Position numbers and translations under genes: made by a program
Assembly: GCA_030323885.1 (NCBI GenBank)
Contig: CM059187.1
Span: 89,357,121 to 89,421,120, forward strand
DNA: 64,000 bases
Reading direction: 5' to 3'
Origin: Branchipolynoe longqiensis
Taxonomy: Eukaryota > Annelida > Polychaeta > Phyllodocida > Polynoidae
Notes under the pieces: generated by a model
What the model saw: only the letters and a program-made list of their open reading frames with translations
Database searches by the model: none
What the model was told of the DNA's origin: nothing
In this document: positions 44,651 through 57,296 of the stretch, piece after piece
Layout: each line of letters starts with the position of its first letter
Position numbering within the stretch: the stretch's first letter is position 1

Positions 44651-45008
44651 GAAGCTGCATAGTCCGATGAAATATCAAATTTTCAAAACCAAACCAATTA
44701 TCTAGATTTGATTTTACATATCTAACTTAGATACTGATGCACTTTTTAAGCATTTGTTTCTGCATAGAAGGCAATACTGAGTCAATTTAACAGAACCTGT
44801 TACTGCAGAAGTCTATGGTAGGGTATCAGAGTTTTGGCAAGCTTGCCAAAACTAATTTTCCATGTTTGCACTCAAAATATCTCAAAAGTTTAACATTTAA
44901 AATAAAAGTAACTTTGAACTAATGTAAAGTAGATACTAATGATCGATCTAATATATTTATCTCAGAAAAAATACAGAAGTTCAAAACCATCGGACTATGC
45001 AACTTTAA
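44651..45008. mobile_element. TTAA-type MITE (well preserved)
   Basis: Ends GAAGCTGCATAGTCCGATGA and ACCATCGGACTATGCAACTT, near-perfect inverted repeats of about 20 bp. The TTAA expected at the ends in other copies is degenerate on the left here. Confidence 0.75.
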
Positions 45009-45362
45009 TAGATCATGCATGTATGCATGTCACAGTAGGCTCATATCCAATGTTACAGAGGTAGTATACACTCTGAGCTAAACAGATTAATTACCTTGAA
45101 GTGTGGCCACATTTCAGTGAACATAACGCTCAGAAGAAATCGGACACTATTTAGTAGTGTTCGCATCGCAACTTGTTTTCCTGAACTTTCCGAATAGTGA
45201 AATGTCATTTTATAAGGAAAGATGAGTTGTTTGTTATTCGTTCATGTTAAAACAAAAAGAAATCCATATACCAGCTTTAGACTGTTTACAATTTCTTGTT
45301 GAAAATTTACTCTAATCAGAAATAACTAACTGCAACTGGATTTGTATCAACACTTGATCCAT

Positions 45363-45686
45363 AAAGCTGCATAGTCTAATGAAAGCATCAAATTTTCTAA
45401 ACCAAAACACTGAGTTAAGTTATTCCTACATATCTAACTTAGATATTAGTACAATTGTTAAACATTTGTTGCTGTATAACAGGAATACTAAAACAATTTA
45501 ATAGAATCTGTTACTGCAAAAGCATTTCAGTGTGCACACCAAAAGTAATTTTTACATGTTTTCACTTCAAATACCTCCAAAGTTAGCAATTTATAATAAA
45601 AGTTAATTCAAACTAAAGTGAGGTAGGTTATATACCCAATACAGAAATATGGCAGAAACTCAAAACCATCAGACTATGTAACTTTA
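45363..45686. mobile_element. TTAA-type MITE
   Basis: AAGCTGCATAGTCTAATGAA ... ACCATCAGACTATGTAACTT ends. Confidence 0.7.
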
Positions 45687-46107
45687 TGGAATACTACCAG
45701 GAGCAATCTGGTTTAAATAACTTAGCTTAATAGTATATTTCCATGACCAATCTATTTGTGAAGGAAATCCAGACTGGCGTAAAACTGAAAGGAAATTTTA
45801 TCCACTCACAAAAAAAAATCTAAATAATTTCACAACACCAACAACAGTTATTCCCACGTTTAGTATTTTTTCCAGTAGGTGTGACAAGGTCAAAGCAATT
45901 CTTTGATAATTACAAAAGAAAATCCTTGAAACTCCAGGATCTGGTTGAAAATACCAGCCTTTTCCAAACGAGTGTTAACCACATATTGTACAAGTCACAA
46001 GTGTCATTTAAAGAAAAAGAGAAAAAAAAGAACTATGTGAGTGAAAACATCCGTGAATCATGAGTATACTATATATATACACGTAACCTCTCAAACAGGA
46101 CATTTCT

Positions 46108-46366
46108 TAGTCAAATCAAACCAATGACGTAAACAATTATACTGGTCGCTTCCTAACCTCGCACTCTGCATTAATAGGATATGACCGGGTAGCTCAGTGT
46201 CAGGATAATGTGACTGAGTGGGATATTGGGTCATGGTGCTGGCAGCCTGATTTCCCAGTGGGGCAGCACTATAAAGTCGACATGAGTGCACACTGTCACA
46301 AGTCCATACCCATCCTGATATGACCTTAGATGTTGACAGGACGTAAAACTCCAACAAACAAACTTA
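46108..46366 (+). mobile_element. SINE family A, head truncated
   Basis: Starts inside the tRNA-like head (TCAAATCAAACCAATGACG) and continues to the tail GTAAAACTCCAACAAAC. Confidence 0.72.
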
Positions 46367-46901
46367 ATCCCTAAACATGTAAATGAAATGGTTATAAACT
46401 ACATAACGCAGTGCTCAAAGTGCTTACGGGTAACTGAATAAGTCCGTATGCTAAACAGTTAGTTCAGTTCGACATGGTACACTCTTCTAAATAGAGACAC
46501 CTACAGAATACCATTGAATCTGACATGGAGAACAAGTGACCATAGCAGATTGGGGGTGTACACCAACATCAGAGTTAACAACAATTCGTCAATTAATATT
46601 CCTCAGCAATTCAAACTTATGCTCATATACCTATCTTTTTGTAGGAATATTTTCCCATAAAGATATTGTACTCAATGCGCAGAAACACAAGAGCCTGTTA
46701 TCTTTGTCTCTATATATATATGTTTATGAAATTTATCTGCTTTTCTGTGTCAAGAATATAAACAGGCGCTCATAATAAATGGTATCTTGAGTTGGGTATC
46801 AACAACTATCCAGCAAAGAACTAAAAGAGGTCGTCTACAAATCTACTAACAGAGTTAACATACACAAGAGGACTGTATCCATTCAATCAATTAACACTCA
46901 A

Positions 46902-46907
46902 TTTATT
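46902..46907 (-). terminator. possible BSDC1 polyadenylation signal
   Basis: AATAAA on the minus strand, about 350 bp after the BSDC1 stop. The region is AT-rich, so chance occurrence is likely. No GT-rich downstream element is obvious. Confidence 0.3.
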
Positions 46908-47258
46908 CTTCTACTTAAATAATTGGTTTGATAGGCATTTCTTAATACATTAATCAACATATATGTACATGTATATTAAAACCATCACCAACAATTCAGC
47001 TATCTCCGGCCATTGACGTATTTGTTCCTATATTCTAAATTAATTTTCTCACAGAAGTGGATCATAGATACTTTATGTACATCAGTCAATTAATAAGAAA
47101 CATATAAAATACTGTGACCATACCCTAGTATTATATTAATTGCCCGGTTAATATAATATATCACATGGCGATAGTGTTGCAGGAAAATGGTATTTAATAG
47201 TCGGTTGTGACGTCATCTCACGAGTCATCACAAGGAGGAACGCCACTGGCTGATGACG

Positions 47259-47285
47259 CTAGTCCCAATTCTCCCAATCATCATC
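47259..47285 (-). CDS. BSDC1: BSDC1 exon 8 (27-nt terminal coding segment)
   Basis: Acceptor TTCCTGGTAG|GAT; 8 codons and a TAG stop, phase 0. Encodes DDDWENWD, the counterpart of the human C-terminus VEWEDWE. It lies 3 kb beyond exon 7, too short for an ORF scan. It was found by the expected motif, the exact phase and the acceptor. A possible AATAAA (plus-strand TTTATT at 46902-46907) is 350 bp downstream; that signal is weakly supported. Confidence 0.85.
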   Translation of the reverse strand, partial: DDDWENWD

Positions 47286-49017
47286 CTACCAGGAAAACAA
47301 TCACAAAGGCCAACAGTTGAACAGAGCACTCATTATGCATAATTCGCTCACTCGGACAAACAAGAACACACAGCATATACGTTTAATTAATTATATTTAT
47401 TTGAGTAAATATGATAATAATTTTAAAATAAGTCAGTAACCTCCTTGGGAAATTGAGAATAGTTGTAAGTCAATTGACGCTATTCACGCCGTGGCCATGT
47501 TGAAAACAGACCGAGGCCACGTATGCATTTGCGAGGCGGAGCTCTCCGTTTGTGCATAGATGGCTATTGGTGGTGTGATATTATTAACCCACTCTGATGT
47601 TTATCGGTGGTGTGATATTAATCCACTGATGGTTATAGGTGGTGTGATATTAATCCACTGATGACGTGAATAGCTCATACCCTTGCATGGTGACTCAAGT
47701 GACAAGTCTTCATAGTTATGGTGGTATCATGTACCATGCAGCACTGTCAGCGTAGTTATTTGCATAATGTGGTTAAACAACTAGTTTTAGTAATTATAAA
47801 TTAGTAAGAGCTTTAAAAGGGGTATATATAAATATGAAGAAAGCTATGCCATTTTGAATATGAGAAAAGATCGGCGACCAGGATGAGTGACTTTGTTGAC
47901 ATTGCCTACTGTTCATCCTCAAAATGCATCTGATCATCATCCAATCTTCATGAATATTGGCCAATAGATAGAAAACAGGCATGTGAAAATGAATATGGAA
48001 TATGGTAGTTCAAAAATGAATATCTTCAAAATTTACTCCTTTACTTCTGTCGTCACACATCGCCACACAACAGTGTCTTGCGGCGATTTTTACTGTTTCA
48101 CAACGCCCGATGTATACTCAGCCTCGTTCTGACGTCTAATTAGGTCAACCATGAATAGCGTCAATTGGGCGAGACCAGAGACCCGAATTCCTAACTCTAG
48201 TACATCAGAATTGCACAGTGTAAGTACAATTAAACATGCATCAATATCTAAAGCTGTGAAGTCCGTTATCTATATCATCATTACATATAGGTGAACATGT
48301 ATTTTTTGTATTATCAGTTATCGCAAAGTATTAATATATAACGTATCAGAGCAATTGCAATCAATATGAAGGAACTAGGACATGACTCAACTCAATCGGT
48401 ATTAGGGGGAAGGGGGCGGGGGGGGGGGGAATAAACGTTATGGAATTAAATGAACATTCTAATCTGGTAGGGACGACCATTTAAAGAAAATCGCCTGTAG
48501 TGAATCTGTCCAATCTGATAAAAATAAGGCAATTGAAAAGGAAGGGGACGGTAGGGCAGGTGGGTGTCTGCTTGTGCTTCTGTGTGTATGTATATAACTA
48601 TATCTGTGTTTGTATAATAGAATTAAGTAGAAAAAAGCGGAAAACTCTTCCCAAGAAAACCAAAAAACACTAACATAGAACCTTAAGAAAACAACTAACA
48701 CAGTAATAAGAATAGAACAAAAATACAATGCCAAGAGGGCCCAAAAAAACTAACATAGGCTACTAAACGTACCAACAGACTATCTATCTGCTACTGAAAT
48801 GCAGACAATCAAATAACTTATCAGCAGCTACTGTTTGATAAGACAACACCAACACTTCAGCTGGCCAGCATTGGAAACAAGCCTGGGTACCTGGGCTTAC
48901 ATGCTATGGACAGTATAAATACAGCCTCGATAAAAAAAAAAAGAAGAAAAAAAAAAAAGTATGTCTAGGTCTCTGTGACGGTTTGTGTGTCTGTACCCGT
49001 GTGAATGAATGTATATA

Positions 49018-49545
49018 TATTAAATTTAATTCAATTCTTTATTTCAGACTCAGGATTATGGTAGTTACATAATTTGGTCCATAGTAGGTAGATATAAAAA
49101 TTAATGTGAACAGGATATAAGTAATAGTATGAATACTACCATACTAACCAATATCAAAATGTTGGTCTACATACAGTAGTTTGTACCAATGCATCCATAT
49201 GGCAGACGTAAATCTGACATCACTCTCTTCTATTTTTACAAGTCCCTGTATTATAACATTTTCTTACTTGTCAAGTCTAGTAATAAATTTGAATATTAGA
49301 TTCCTGATAACAGCCTGGAAGGCTGGCACATCAATATTGGCAAACAGCTGACTAGCACTGTGATACCTAGGTAGCCGGAGTAATAACCTCATAATGTCAT
49401 TATATGCTACATTCAGTTTTCTAATGCTATACATTCTATAGTTCCACCAAATCTGGGCAGTATACAAGGGAGTACAGAAAGTTCTAAATAAATTTACCTT
49501 CACATCAGCTGTACACATATGAAATCTCCCGATGAGCATATTTCC
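49018..49545 (-). mobile_element. non-LTR retrotransposon 3' fragment
   Basis: A 91-codon frame encodes the C-terminal end of a LINE reverse transcriptase (LFRTFCTPLYTAQIWWNYRM, then LNVAYNDIMRLLLRLPRYHS). Its stop is followed by a short 3' UTR ending CTGAAATAAAGAATTGAATT. The 5' part of the element is absent, as expected for a 5'-truncated LINE. It is intronic in BSDC1 and in the same orientation. Confidence 0.85.
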
Positions 49546-50072
49546 ATGAGCATATAACTTGCGACACTGTCTATATGTATGTATGTATGTCTATGTGTGC
49601 ATATCTGTATGCAGTAATAGAAATAAGCAAAATTGTTCACTTGTCCATGGGACAAGTCAGGTGTGATTTTCACTTGTCCGTCTGAATTTTCATTTGTTCA
49701 CAGTACTTACCTTTATTATGTTAGTTAACCTCCATGGTTATTGGAATACAACTACACAAATAAATCAAAGCAACAAAACAAATATAATAAATAATGTAAA
49801 TGACAGTTTAATGACTTCACACTGGCATGGTAAATTACTTCACGCTGAGTAACTGACTGTCCACAAGGTACGCTGATTGTCCACAAGGTTTTGGCCAGCC
49901 CAAGCTTTCCACTTGTTCAACGGAAAAGCTCATGCCATATTCTGCTTGTCCGTGCCTACTCTCACTTGGCTCGGACAAGCTCTTATTTCGAACGCTGGTA
50001 TGTTTATGTATGTATGTCTGTTTCTATGTCTGTATATGTCTTGTCTATGTGTGTGTATGTGCACGAGTAGGC

Positions 50073-50205
50073 CCTATGTATGTATGTATGTATGTATGTA
50101 TGTATGTATGTATGTATGTATGTATGTATGTATGTATGTATGTATGTATGTATGTATGTATGTATGTATCTATGTATGTATGTATGTATGTATGTATGTA
50201 TGTCT
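50073..50205. repeat. (GTAT)n microsatellite
   Basis: About 33 GTAT units, nearly pure, ending 85 bp from BSDC1 exon 7. Confidence 0.96.
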
Positions 50206-50289
50206 CTGTGTTGTGTACGTGGGTGTCTGTCTCTGTGTGTGCTGGTCTCTATGTACGCGTCTATGTGCGTATAGTGACGTCATACTTAC

Positions 50290-50411
50290 ATCGTTACCGG
50301 GGCTGGAGCCATGCGCCAGTTTACGGGCGGCCTCCTGCGCCAACCGAATGTCCTCCTCGGACACCTCGATGTCAAAGTCCTTCTCCCAGTCGTCTCCGAC
50401 ACTGCTCGGGT
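50290..50411 (-). CDS. BSDC1: BSDC1 exon 7
   Basis: Acceptor TTGTGTTCAG|AC, donor AACGAT|GTAAGT; 2 nt + 40 codons. Encodes DPSSVGDDWEKDFDIEVSEE and then DIRLAQEAARK, matching human DISEDWEKDFDLDMTEEEVQMAL, the conserved C-terminal acidic motif. A long GTAT microsatellite begins about 85 bp into the downstream intron. Confidence 0.96.
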
Positions 50412-50759
50412 CTGAACACAACAAGTAGACACATGTTTTACAGTGCACTTCTACCAGAGCATAATTTATTATGCGCCAAAGTGTCAGACATCATTTTATA
50501 CAGAAAGCATGTATACTTCACTTGTCTGTCAGCTGTGATCCAGATCGAAGTTTCATGTGCTAATTCAAGTGTATATATATACTCAGTATATACTTGTATA
50601 TGCGGGTGTAAGGGGGCCGCGGCTCCTTCCTGGTTTTTAATAATATCAATTCTAGATAATGTTATTGAATGCAATTATTTAGGGTGCCACTTCTTAGGTA
50701 GAGCCCAATGCTCAGCTGTGACCCAGATCGAAGTTTCATGTGCTAATTCAAGTATATAT

Positions 50760-52700
50760 ACCTAGAGTAATATATATATATTACTCTAATTAAAAAGATA
50801 ATTCACAAAATGCAATGACCATTAATGTATTTATTTAAAATATTTCATCATTTATTACATGCTATTCATATTTACCATATGACTATGGACAATGCTGTAT
50901 TTTGGTATATCTGGGTGTATTTTTTGGCTGTTCTCGATAGTGCATGATAATATTATTAGTACATCTTTTTTGTTCAATCTAAAAATAATGACAAGATAGC
51001 TGACCACAATACAATAATCACCAGCTTAATAGTTTTCCAATCTATATTAGCGAAATTCAAAACACATCAGGTAATAGTTTCTCGCCATTTGAAATACTAA
51101 ATAATGGAGATCTCTTATGATACAACTTATGTGAATCCGCTAGTTGGCAACACACAGACCTGATACAAATGCCATATTTGTAAAGCATTAAGTGGATCTA
51201 GGAATGAATATATTCAGTGAGTATTACTGATCATTGACTATAGAAGGTTGTCAAATGAGTAAAAACATGAGAAACTAGGAAATTCCTTTGCCAAAAAAAG
51301 ACGATAAAATAGGGATTTCCCCATACAAAAACATGAATTTTGAATACCAAAATAAGGAACCTGTGGCATAATTCAAGCCATAAAAGCGAGTCCCCTCAAA
51401 GCCATGAGAAAACAGGAACCCAACCCGTAATTGTTAGTAGGCCGGTAATTTTCACCACGAAGGGAGAATACACTGAAGTCAAATACCTCAAACTAGCACA
51501 ATATGAGATTGTCTCAAAATGTGATAGCTAATATGGGAGAAAACTTTGTCCATTGTAACAATGAACATACTGTCTGTTTATGTTTATGACCCAAACAGGC
51601 ATTTGCTCAGGATATGATTTTTTTTGTTTACACGGCACGTTATACATACAATACAATAGAAAACATATTGATTTGAAGCAAATGTCTTTGTCTTGTGTTT
51701 GTCTTATGTTTTCAGTGTAACTTTTTCTGTGTTGTTTTTATGTAAATTGCTACGTGTACAAAGAAATAAGTTATCTCCTTTTGAAGAAATTAGTTATCCC
51801 CTTTTGAGACAGTCTCATATTAGATCTTATTTTAAACCCAGTATTCTGATTAATATTAAGTATTAATTCTTATCACTAAATAAGGAAATATGATACTATT
51901 TAACTGATAGAAAAGCATGTTATTTACACACAGAGCTCCACTCGTTCAGTTAATAACACATGTGTGCAATGGGGGTAGACATGATTAGAGTATTGCTGGC
52001 TTTCAATCAGTCAGAGGGTGTCATCCATTTTTCTGTCTCACACGCTTTTCATGAATTAAATCAAACATAATAGTGATCCAATTAGGCACAAGAAATTCAT
52101 ATAGAAAACAACAATCATCATGTTTTGATATACTGTAATTAATACGCATACAGAACTGGCTATTATCACATATATACTAGTCAGGAATTATATTTTTGTG
52201 TATTTTCATTTAATATGGTACAAAATAAACGAAGTCTTATCTGGTTATAGATAGATGAAAGATAATTATCATCTTACTGAACTGAGGTCAAAATCCTCAC
52301 ATGTTTCTAGGTATAGCAGAAAAGCGATACTTCCAGAGTCACAGTTAAAATTTGCACTTCCAAGCGTGGGTAAATTAGTAAATATCTATGCTATATTTAC
52401 AACTACGGGCTTTCTAAATGACCTCCTACCTACACCCAACAAAAAGAAAACCCATTAAAAAAACCAACACAAAATACACCCCCAAACACGTTTAGACAGA
52501 GAAATGGGATTATATCTCAAAACATTAACATAGTTGGTTATACGGGTATGCCTAGTTAATGTCTTCTGGTCCCTCAGGGCAAATGCTGTGTAAACCTTCT
52601 GGGGTCACACGCCGGAAGTTGGGATTGGTGCTCCGCCCAGCCTTATCCTTCACCATAGACCACATGCTTCCTGATAACCAAACTTGGTAGGTTCTTTCCA
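50760..52700. other. AT-rich intron, nothing recognised
   Basis: BSDC1 intron between exons 7 and 6. I find no exon or named repeat; a short inverted repeat (AGAGTAATATATATATATTACTCT, split here) lies at about 50765-50790. Confidence 0.5.
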
Positions 52701-52717
52701 CACATTTGTTTCTAATG

Positions 52718-53073
52718 TTTAAAGTTGCATGGCCCGACAGTTTTGAATTTGTCATTTTCCGAGATAAATATTATAGGTTGATCATTATAATCTACCTTAC
52801 TTCAGTTTGAAGTAACTTTCATTTTAAATAGCTAACTTTTGAGATATCTGAAGTGCAAACAAGCAAAATTAATTTTGGCAAGCATGCCAAAACTCTGACA
52901 CCATAGGCTTCTGCAGTAACAGATTGTATTAAATTGTGCCAGTGTTCCCTTCTATGTGGCGACAAATGTTTAATAAGTGCACCAGTATCTAAGTTAAATA
53001 TGTAGAATCAAATCTAGATAATTGTCTTGGTTTTGAAAATTTGATGTTTTCATCGGGCTATGAAGCTTTAATA
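52718..53073. mobile_element. TTAA-type MITE
   Basis: TTAAAGTTGCATGGCCCGAC at the left and GGCTATGAAGCTTTAA at the right; the TTAA lies at the outer edge on both sides. Confidence 0.75.
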
Positions 53074-54005
53074 TCAAACTTTCTGAGCAAATAGTTTACA
53101 TTAGATAAAATACCACTTATGTGTGTTCACCCCCCCCCCCCGCCCCCTCCCACCCCAACTACAAAGTCAGGGATGAAAGTGGTCTCCGGGAAAAAAAGCG
53201 GAAATGCTGATATTCTCCCATAGGCTTAGCATTGTTAGGGAATCGCGGAAAATTTCCGGAAGTCGGGTTTCATACATATTGGTATACCCTGCTAGTGTTG
53301 TGTCATTTGCACCACATATTAGTATACGCTGATGGTGCTGCAGCGTGAAACAATGTATTGGTTGGTTGGTTGTTGGAGTTTTATGCCCTGGCAACATCTA
53401 AGGTCATATCAGGACTGGCGCAACGTATTAGTATACACTTATAGCTGTACAGGAAAAATCGCGGAGATCTTTCATCCCTGCAAAGTGCTGACTGTAATAT
53501 GTAGCATAACACCACCATCATTCATGTTTGTTTTTTTAAACCAACATTATTCATTATTAATAATACGTAGCCTAATAAATAACGAAAAGAGATACCGGTC
53601 ATTAAACATAATTCTGTAACTATGGAAACATACAATCTTTTTATGGTTCTATAGTGACATCATCTCGAAGGGTGTTTGGAAATAAGTAGCGTTAATAATA
53701 GGTGAAGTGTCGTTGTGAATGGGTTAGCAAATCCTCCAGGTGCAATTTTAAATATGCAGTTCTACACTATACCATAAACTATCAGGAATTTTAAATATGC
53801 AGTGCTACACCAAACCATAAACTATCAGGGCTGAGTTGGTCAAACATCCCCACTTCCGATTGCCATGACAGTTGATTTAGTAATCCATGGTCAATTTCAA
53901 CCAATCTTGAAGTATTCTACAACTAGTATTTGACAGAACCATATTTAAGTCTTAATCTTATATAGCACTATGGTCTGAAATATAAGCAATTAGATTACTT
54001 CATGC

Positions 54006-55414
54006 CAAAGACCCTATAACACTAAGAAGGCTCACTCAGCCTGTACTGTGTAATTAAGAGAACAGCCAGCGCACCAAGTGATGGGTTTGATCGTTTTTAT
54101 TAGCATTCAAGTGTCATAAGAAACCCTGCTGTCGCTTGGTAGGTGTGTGGTGGGGTTTTAGGGATATGGTGGGGGCTTAGGGATGTGGTGGTGGTGTAGG
54201 TCACTAGGTATGTGTGTGTTGATGGTGTAGGTCTGTGGTGGGTGTGTGTGCTGGGGGTGTAAGTGTGTGTCATGGGGGTGTAGGTCTGTGTGGTTGAGGT
54301 GAAGGTGTGTGTGGTGAGGGTGTAGGTGTGTGGCACTGGTGTAGGTGTGGTGTGTGTGTGGTGGGAGTGTAGGTGTGTGGTGGGGGGTTTAGGGCTGTGG
54401 TGAGGGTGTAGGTGTGTGGTGGGGTGGTGGGGGTTTAGGGATGCTAAAGATTGTGAGGTGTCGCTCTGTAAGACCCCTACAACTCCACCACAAACCACCT
54501 ACACCTCCACCACACACACCCACCACACCCACCTACACCTAAACCCCCACCTACACCCCAACCACACACACCATCAACTTCCACAACACAGAATGTGTGT
54601 ATGGTGGCGAGGGTGGGTGGGATGGAGAGGTGGAGGGGCATGGTGGGAGTAGCGGTGGTCGTGGGAGTTCTATAGAAGTAGCAACATGCAACCAATGGGG
54701 ACCTCCCCACCCCCACCACCCCACTTACATCAGGGAGGGGGTTGTGGGGTGGGGTGTGAGAGCACCGACTGAGGTGGGTGAGGGGAGGGAGAGGGAGTGT
54801 GGGGGGAGGAAGAGGGAGTCTGGAAGGAGGGGAGAGGGATGGGGAGGGGGAGAGAGGTGTGGTGTGAGAGCACTGAGTGAGGTGGGTGGAGAGGACAGGG
54901 GGGGGGGGAGAGGGAGTGTGGGGGAGGAAGGTGGGAGGGGGAGGCGCAGAGGAAGGGGTGAAGGGGGAGGGAGGAAGGGGGAGGTGTGGTGTGAGAGTGC
55001 TGGGTAAGGTGGATGTGGAGGGAGATAGGGAGAGGGATGGGAGGGGGAAGAGGAGGGGAAGGGTGGTGAGGCCGGGGGAGGGTGGGACAGAGGGGGAAGG
55101 GAAGGGGGATGGAAGGGGAGGGCGGTGAACCCGGGAGGATGGAGGGCACGGGGGGGGGGGGGCGGAGGCGAGGGGGAGAGCGCGGGGGAATGAGGGAGGG
55201 CGGGGCAGAGGGAGGTGGGGGACCAGGCAGTAGGCGCAGCATCGGCCAAATCCAAATGCTAAGCAATCTCTTTTTTAAATTTTAAACACATGTTTACATG
55301 TGAAACACCAACCAGCAGCCAGGCTGATCAAACATACCACAAGATGGCACTGCAAAATTTACATTACCATGGGAGAGATGGGGAGTGAGCCATCTTAGTG
55401 TTATAGGGTCTTTG
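54006..55414. mobile_element. 1.4-kb hAT-like non-autonomous DNA transposon with minisatellite cargo
   Basis: 32-bp inverted ends (CAAAGACCCTATAACACTAA...; one mismatch) and a perfect 7-bp flanking repeat TTCATGC (53999-54005 and 55415-55421). The interior is a GTGTAGGTGTGTGG-type minisatellite (about 54130-54440) and a G-rich GGGAGGGGAG tract (54720-55230). The open frames across it are low-complexity artefacts. Related to 40738-41620. Confidence 0.82.
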
Positions 55415-56329
55415 TTCATGCATCTAAATTAACCCACACCAGTGATGAAATAAAAATTGAATATAGTTTGAGAAGTATCGCTATTCTGATGATGAAAAAA
55501 GATCACAGTTCTAACCACTCACACAGAAACTTAGTCAGAGCGGTCGGTTGCTACAGCATTGATTTCAATAGGTATTAGGTCAAGTAGATTGGTTGATTGT
55601 TGTAGTCTTACGTCCTGGCAACATCTAAGGACGGGGGTCAAGTATATTAAGCTCTTGTAGTAGGGTTTAAATGGAGGACTCACTCCTGCTACTTTTATAA
55701 TTAAAATCTAATTAGTTATGGGATCAATGTTTTAAGAACAACTCAAACATTCTCACTAATCCTAATTTTCAAAGCGAGTGGTCAGAGTGAGAATAATGAG
55801 AATCGTATCACTCTACCGCCACAGAGTTTCCTGACTGTGTGCTTGATGGCCCTTTGGTCTCAGACATGACCAGGCGCTCATGTAAGGGTAAAGTGATTAG
55901 ATTGTCAGGGTATGTAAGACTGAGATAGAACTAGCAGTAACACCAGTACACCAATATATAAAAGCACAATAGCCGTATTCAGAAATAGCAGTGGAGAGAT
56001 TGGCGAATAACCACAAAACACCAGCACCGTTCCAGAGATAACAATGTCGCAAAATCTGGTGGCTAACTCAAACTACTCTTGCCTGGTAACTTGGGAGGCT
56101 CATTCACTTCGGCTGCAAACACCACATTTGGGTGCACAAATAAAAATGTGCTTTGGCATTATTAGACAATATAGATTGCTCAGATGAAATAAGGAGGGGG
56201 CTAGAGTAACCCAGCGATACATTTCTGACAGTAGATTTATATTCCGACAAAAACTCTTATGCATTACTCACAGCAACGCTTTTTTTAAACATTATTGGAA
56301 TAAATATATTAAGTACAGATTCTTATTTT

Positions 56330-56683
56330 TAAAGCTGAATAACCCGATGAAAACATATTTTCAAAACCAAAACACTTACATAAATTTGGTCATACATATC
56401 AAATATAGATAAGAGTGCCCTCATCAAGCATTATTTAAGTTTAGTGCTCCCGTAAAAAATGGCAAACAAAGCCTAACATTTTGATGTGCACACCAACTTT
56501 TAATTTAAATAGCATGTTTTTATTTCAAATATCTTCAAAATTTTAACTCTATAAAATAAGTTACATAGAATTTAAGTAAACTAGATTACAACGATCAACT
56601 AATACATTTATCTAAAATATATATATATATTTCTGCTATGTATATATATAAGTTCAAAATCATCGGATTATGCAACCTTAATC
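56330..56683. mobile_element. TTAA-type MITE
   Basis: AAGCTGAATAACCCGATGAA ... TCATCGGATTATGCAACCTTAA ends; moderately diverged. Confidence 0.68.
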
Positions 56684-56867
56684 ATGTTATCCCAGTAATT
56701 TAACAAACATGAATGCAAATATGAATTCCTTTTATATCTACATATTCACATAGGGGCTATTTATTCTATTAATTTAACAGGGGAAAAAAACACCTATTAA
56801 AAGCAGAAAAAACAACAACCCAAAACACACACCAGAGCACAGAGATCACAAACAAAAATGCACCAAA

Positions 56868-57224
56868 TTAAAGTTGCATAGTTCGATGGTTTTGAATTTC
56901 TGTATCTTTTCTGATATAAATATATTAGATCGATCACTAGTATCTACTTTACACTAGTTCAAAGTTACTTTTATTTTAAATGTAAAACTTTTGAGATATT
57001 TTGAGTGCAAACATGGAAAATTAGTTTTGGCAAGCTTGCCAAACCCGTGACACCATAGACTTCTACAGTAAGAGGTTGTGTTAAATTGACTCCGTATTGC
57101 CTTCTACGCATAAACAAATACGGAATAAGTGCATCAGTATCTAAGTTAAATATGTCAAATCAAACCTAGATAATTGGTTTTGTTTTGAAAATTTGATATT
57201 TCATCAGACTATGCAGCTTTAAAC
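56868..57224. mobile_element. TTAA-type MITE (well preserved)
   Basis: TTAAAGTTGCATAGTTCGAT at the left and CAGACTATGCAGCTTTAA at the right. It ends about 75 bp past the donor of BSDC1 exon 6. Confidence 0.78.
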
Positions 57225-57296
57225 TTGCTTTATTTTTTTATTAAAAAAAAAAGTAAAACACTGAACATTTGTCATGGCATGGGCACAGCCACTCAC

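Larger units (their letters stand above)
37150..47258. other. intergenic region between BSDC1 and STK11IP
   Basis: Roughly 10 kb between the BSDC1 stop and the STK11IP start. It contains nested transposons and a minisatellite (listed separately). I see no convincing exon, TATA box or CpG-rich promoter; the STK11IP promoter should lie just above 37036. A + strand ATG with good context at 39471 opens a 45-codon frame (MAAEPWHDGVWGNAM) that I do not recognise. Confidence 0.5.

Noticed and set aside
49877..50765. Frames of 183 and 277 codons with Tyr-Val-Cys-Met repeats
   Set aside because: They come from the (GTAT)n tract and run antisense to BSDC1 exon 7.
54597..55266. Gly/Arg-rich and Pro/Ser-rich frames up to 178 codons
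   Set aside because: They lie inside the G-rich interior of the hAT-like element and show no domain.
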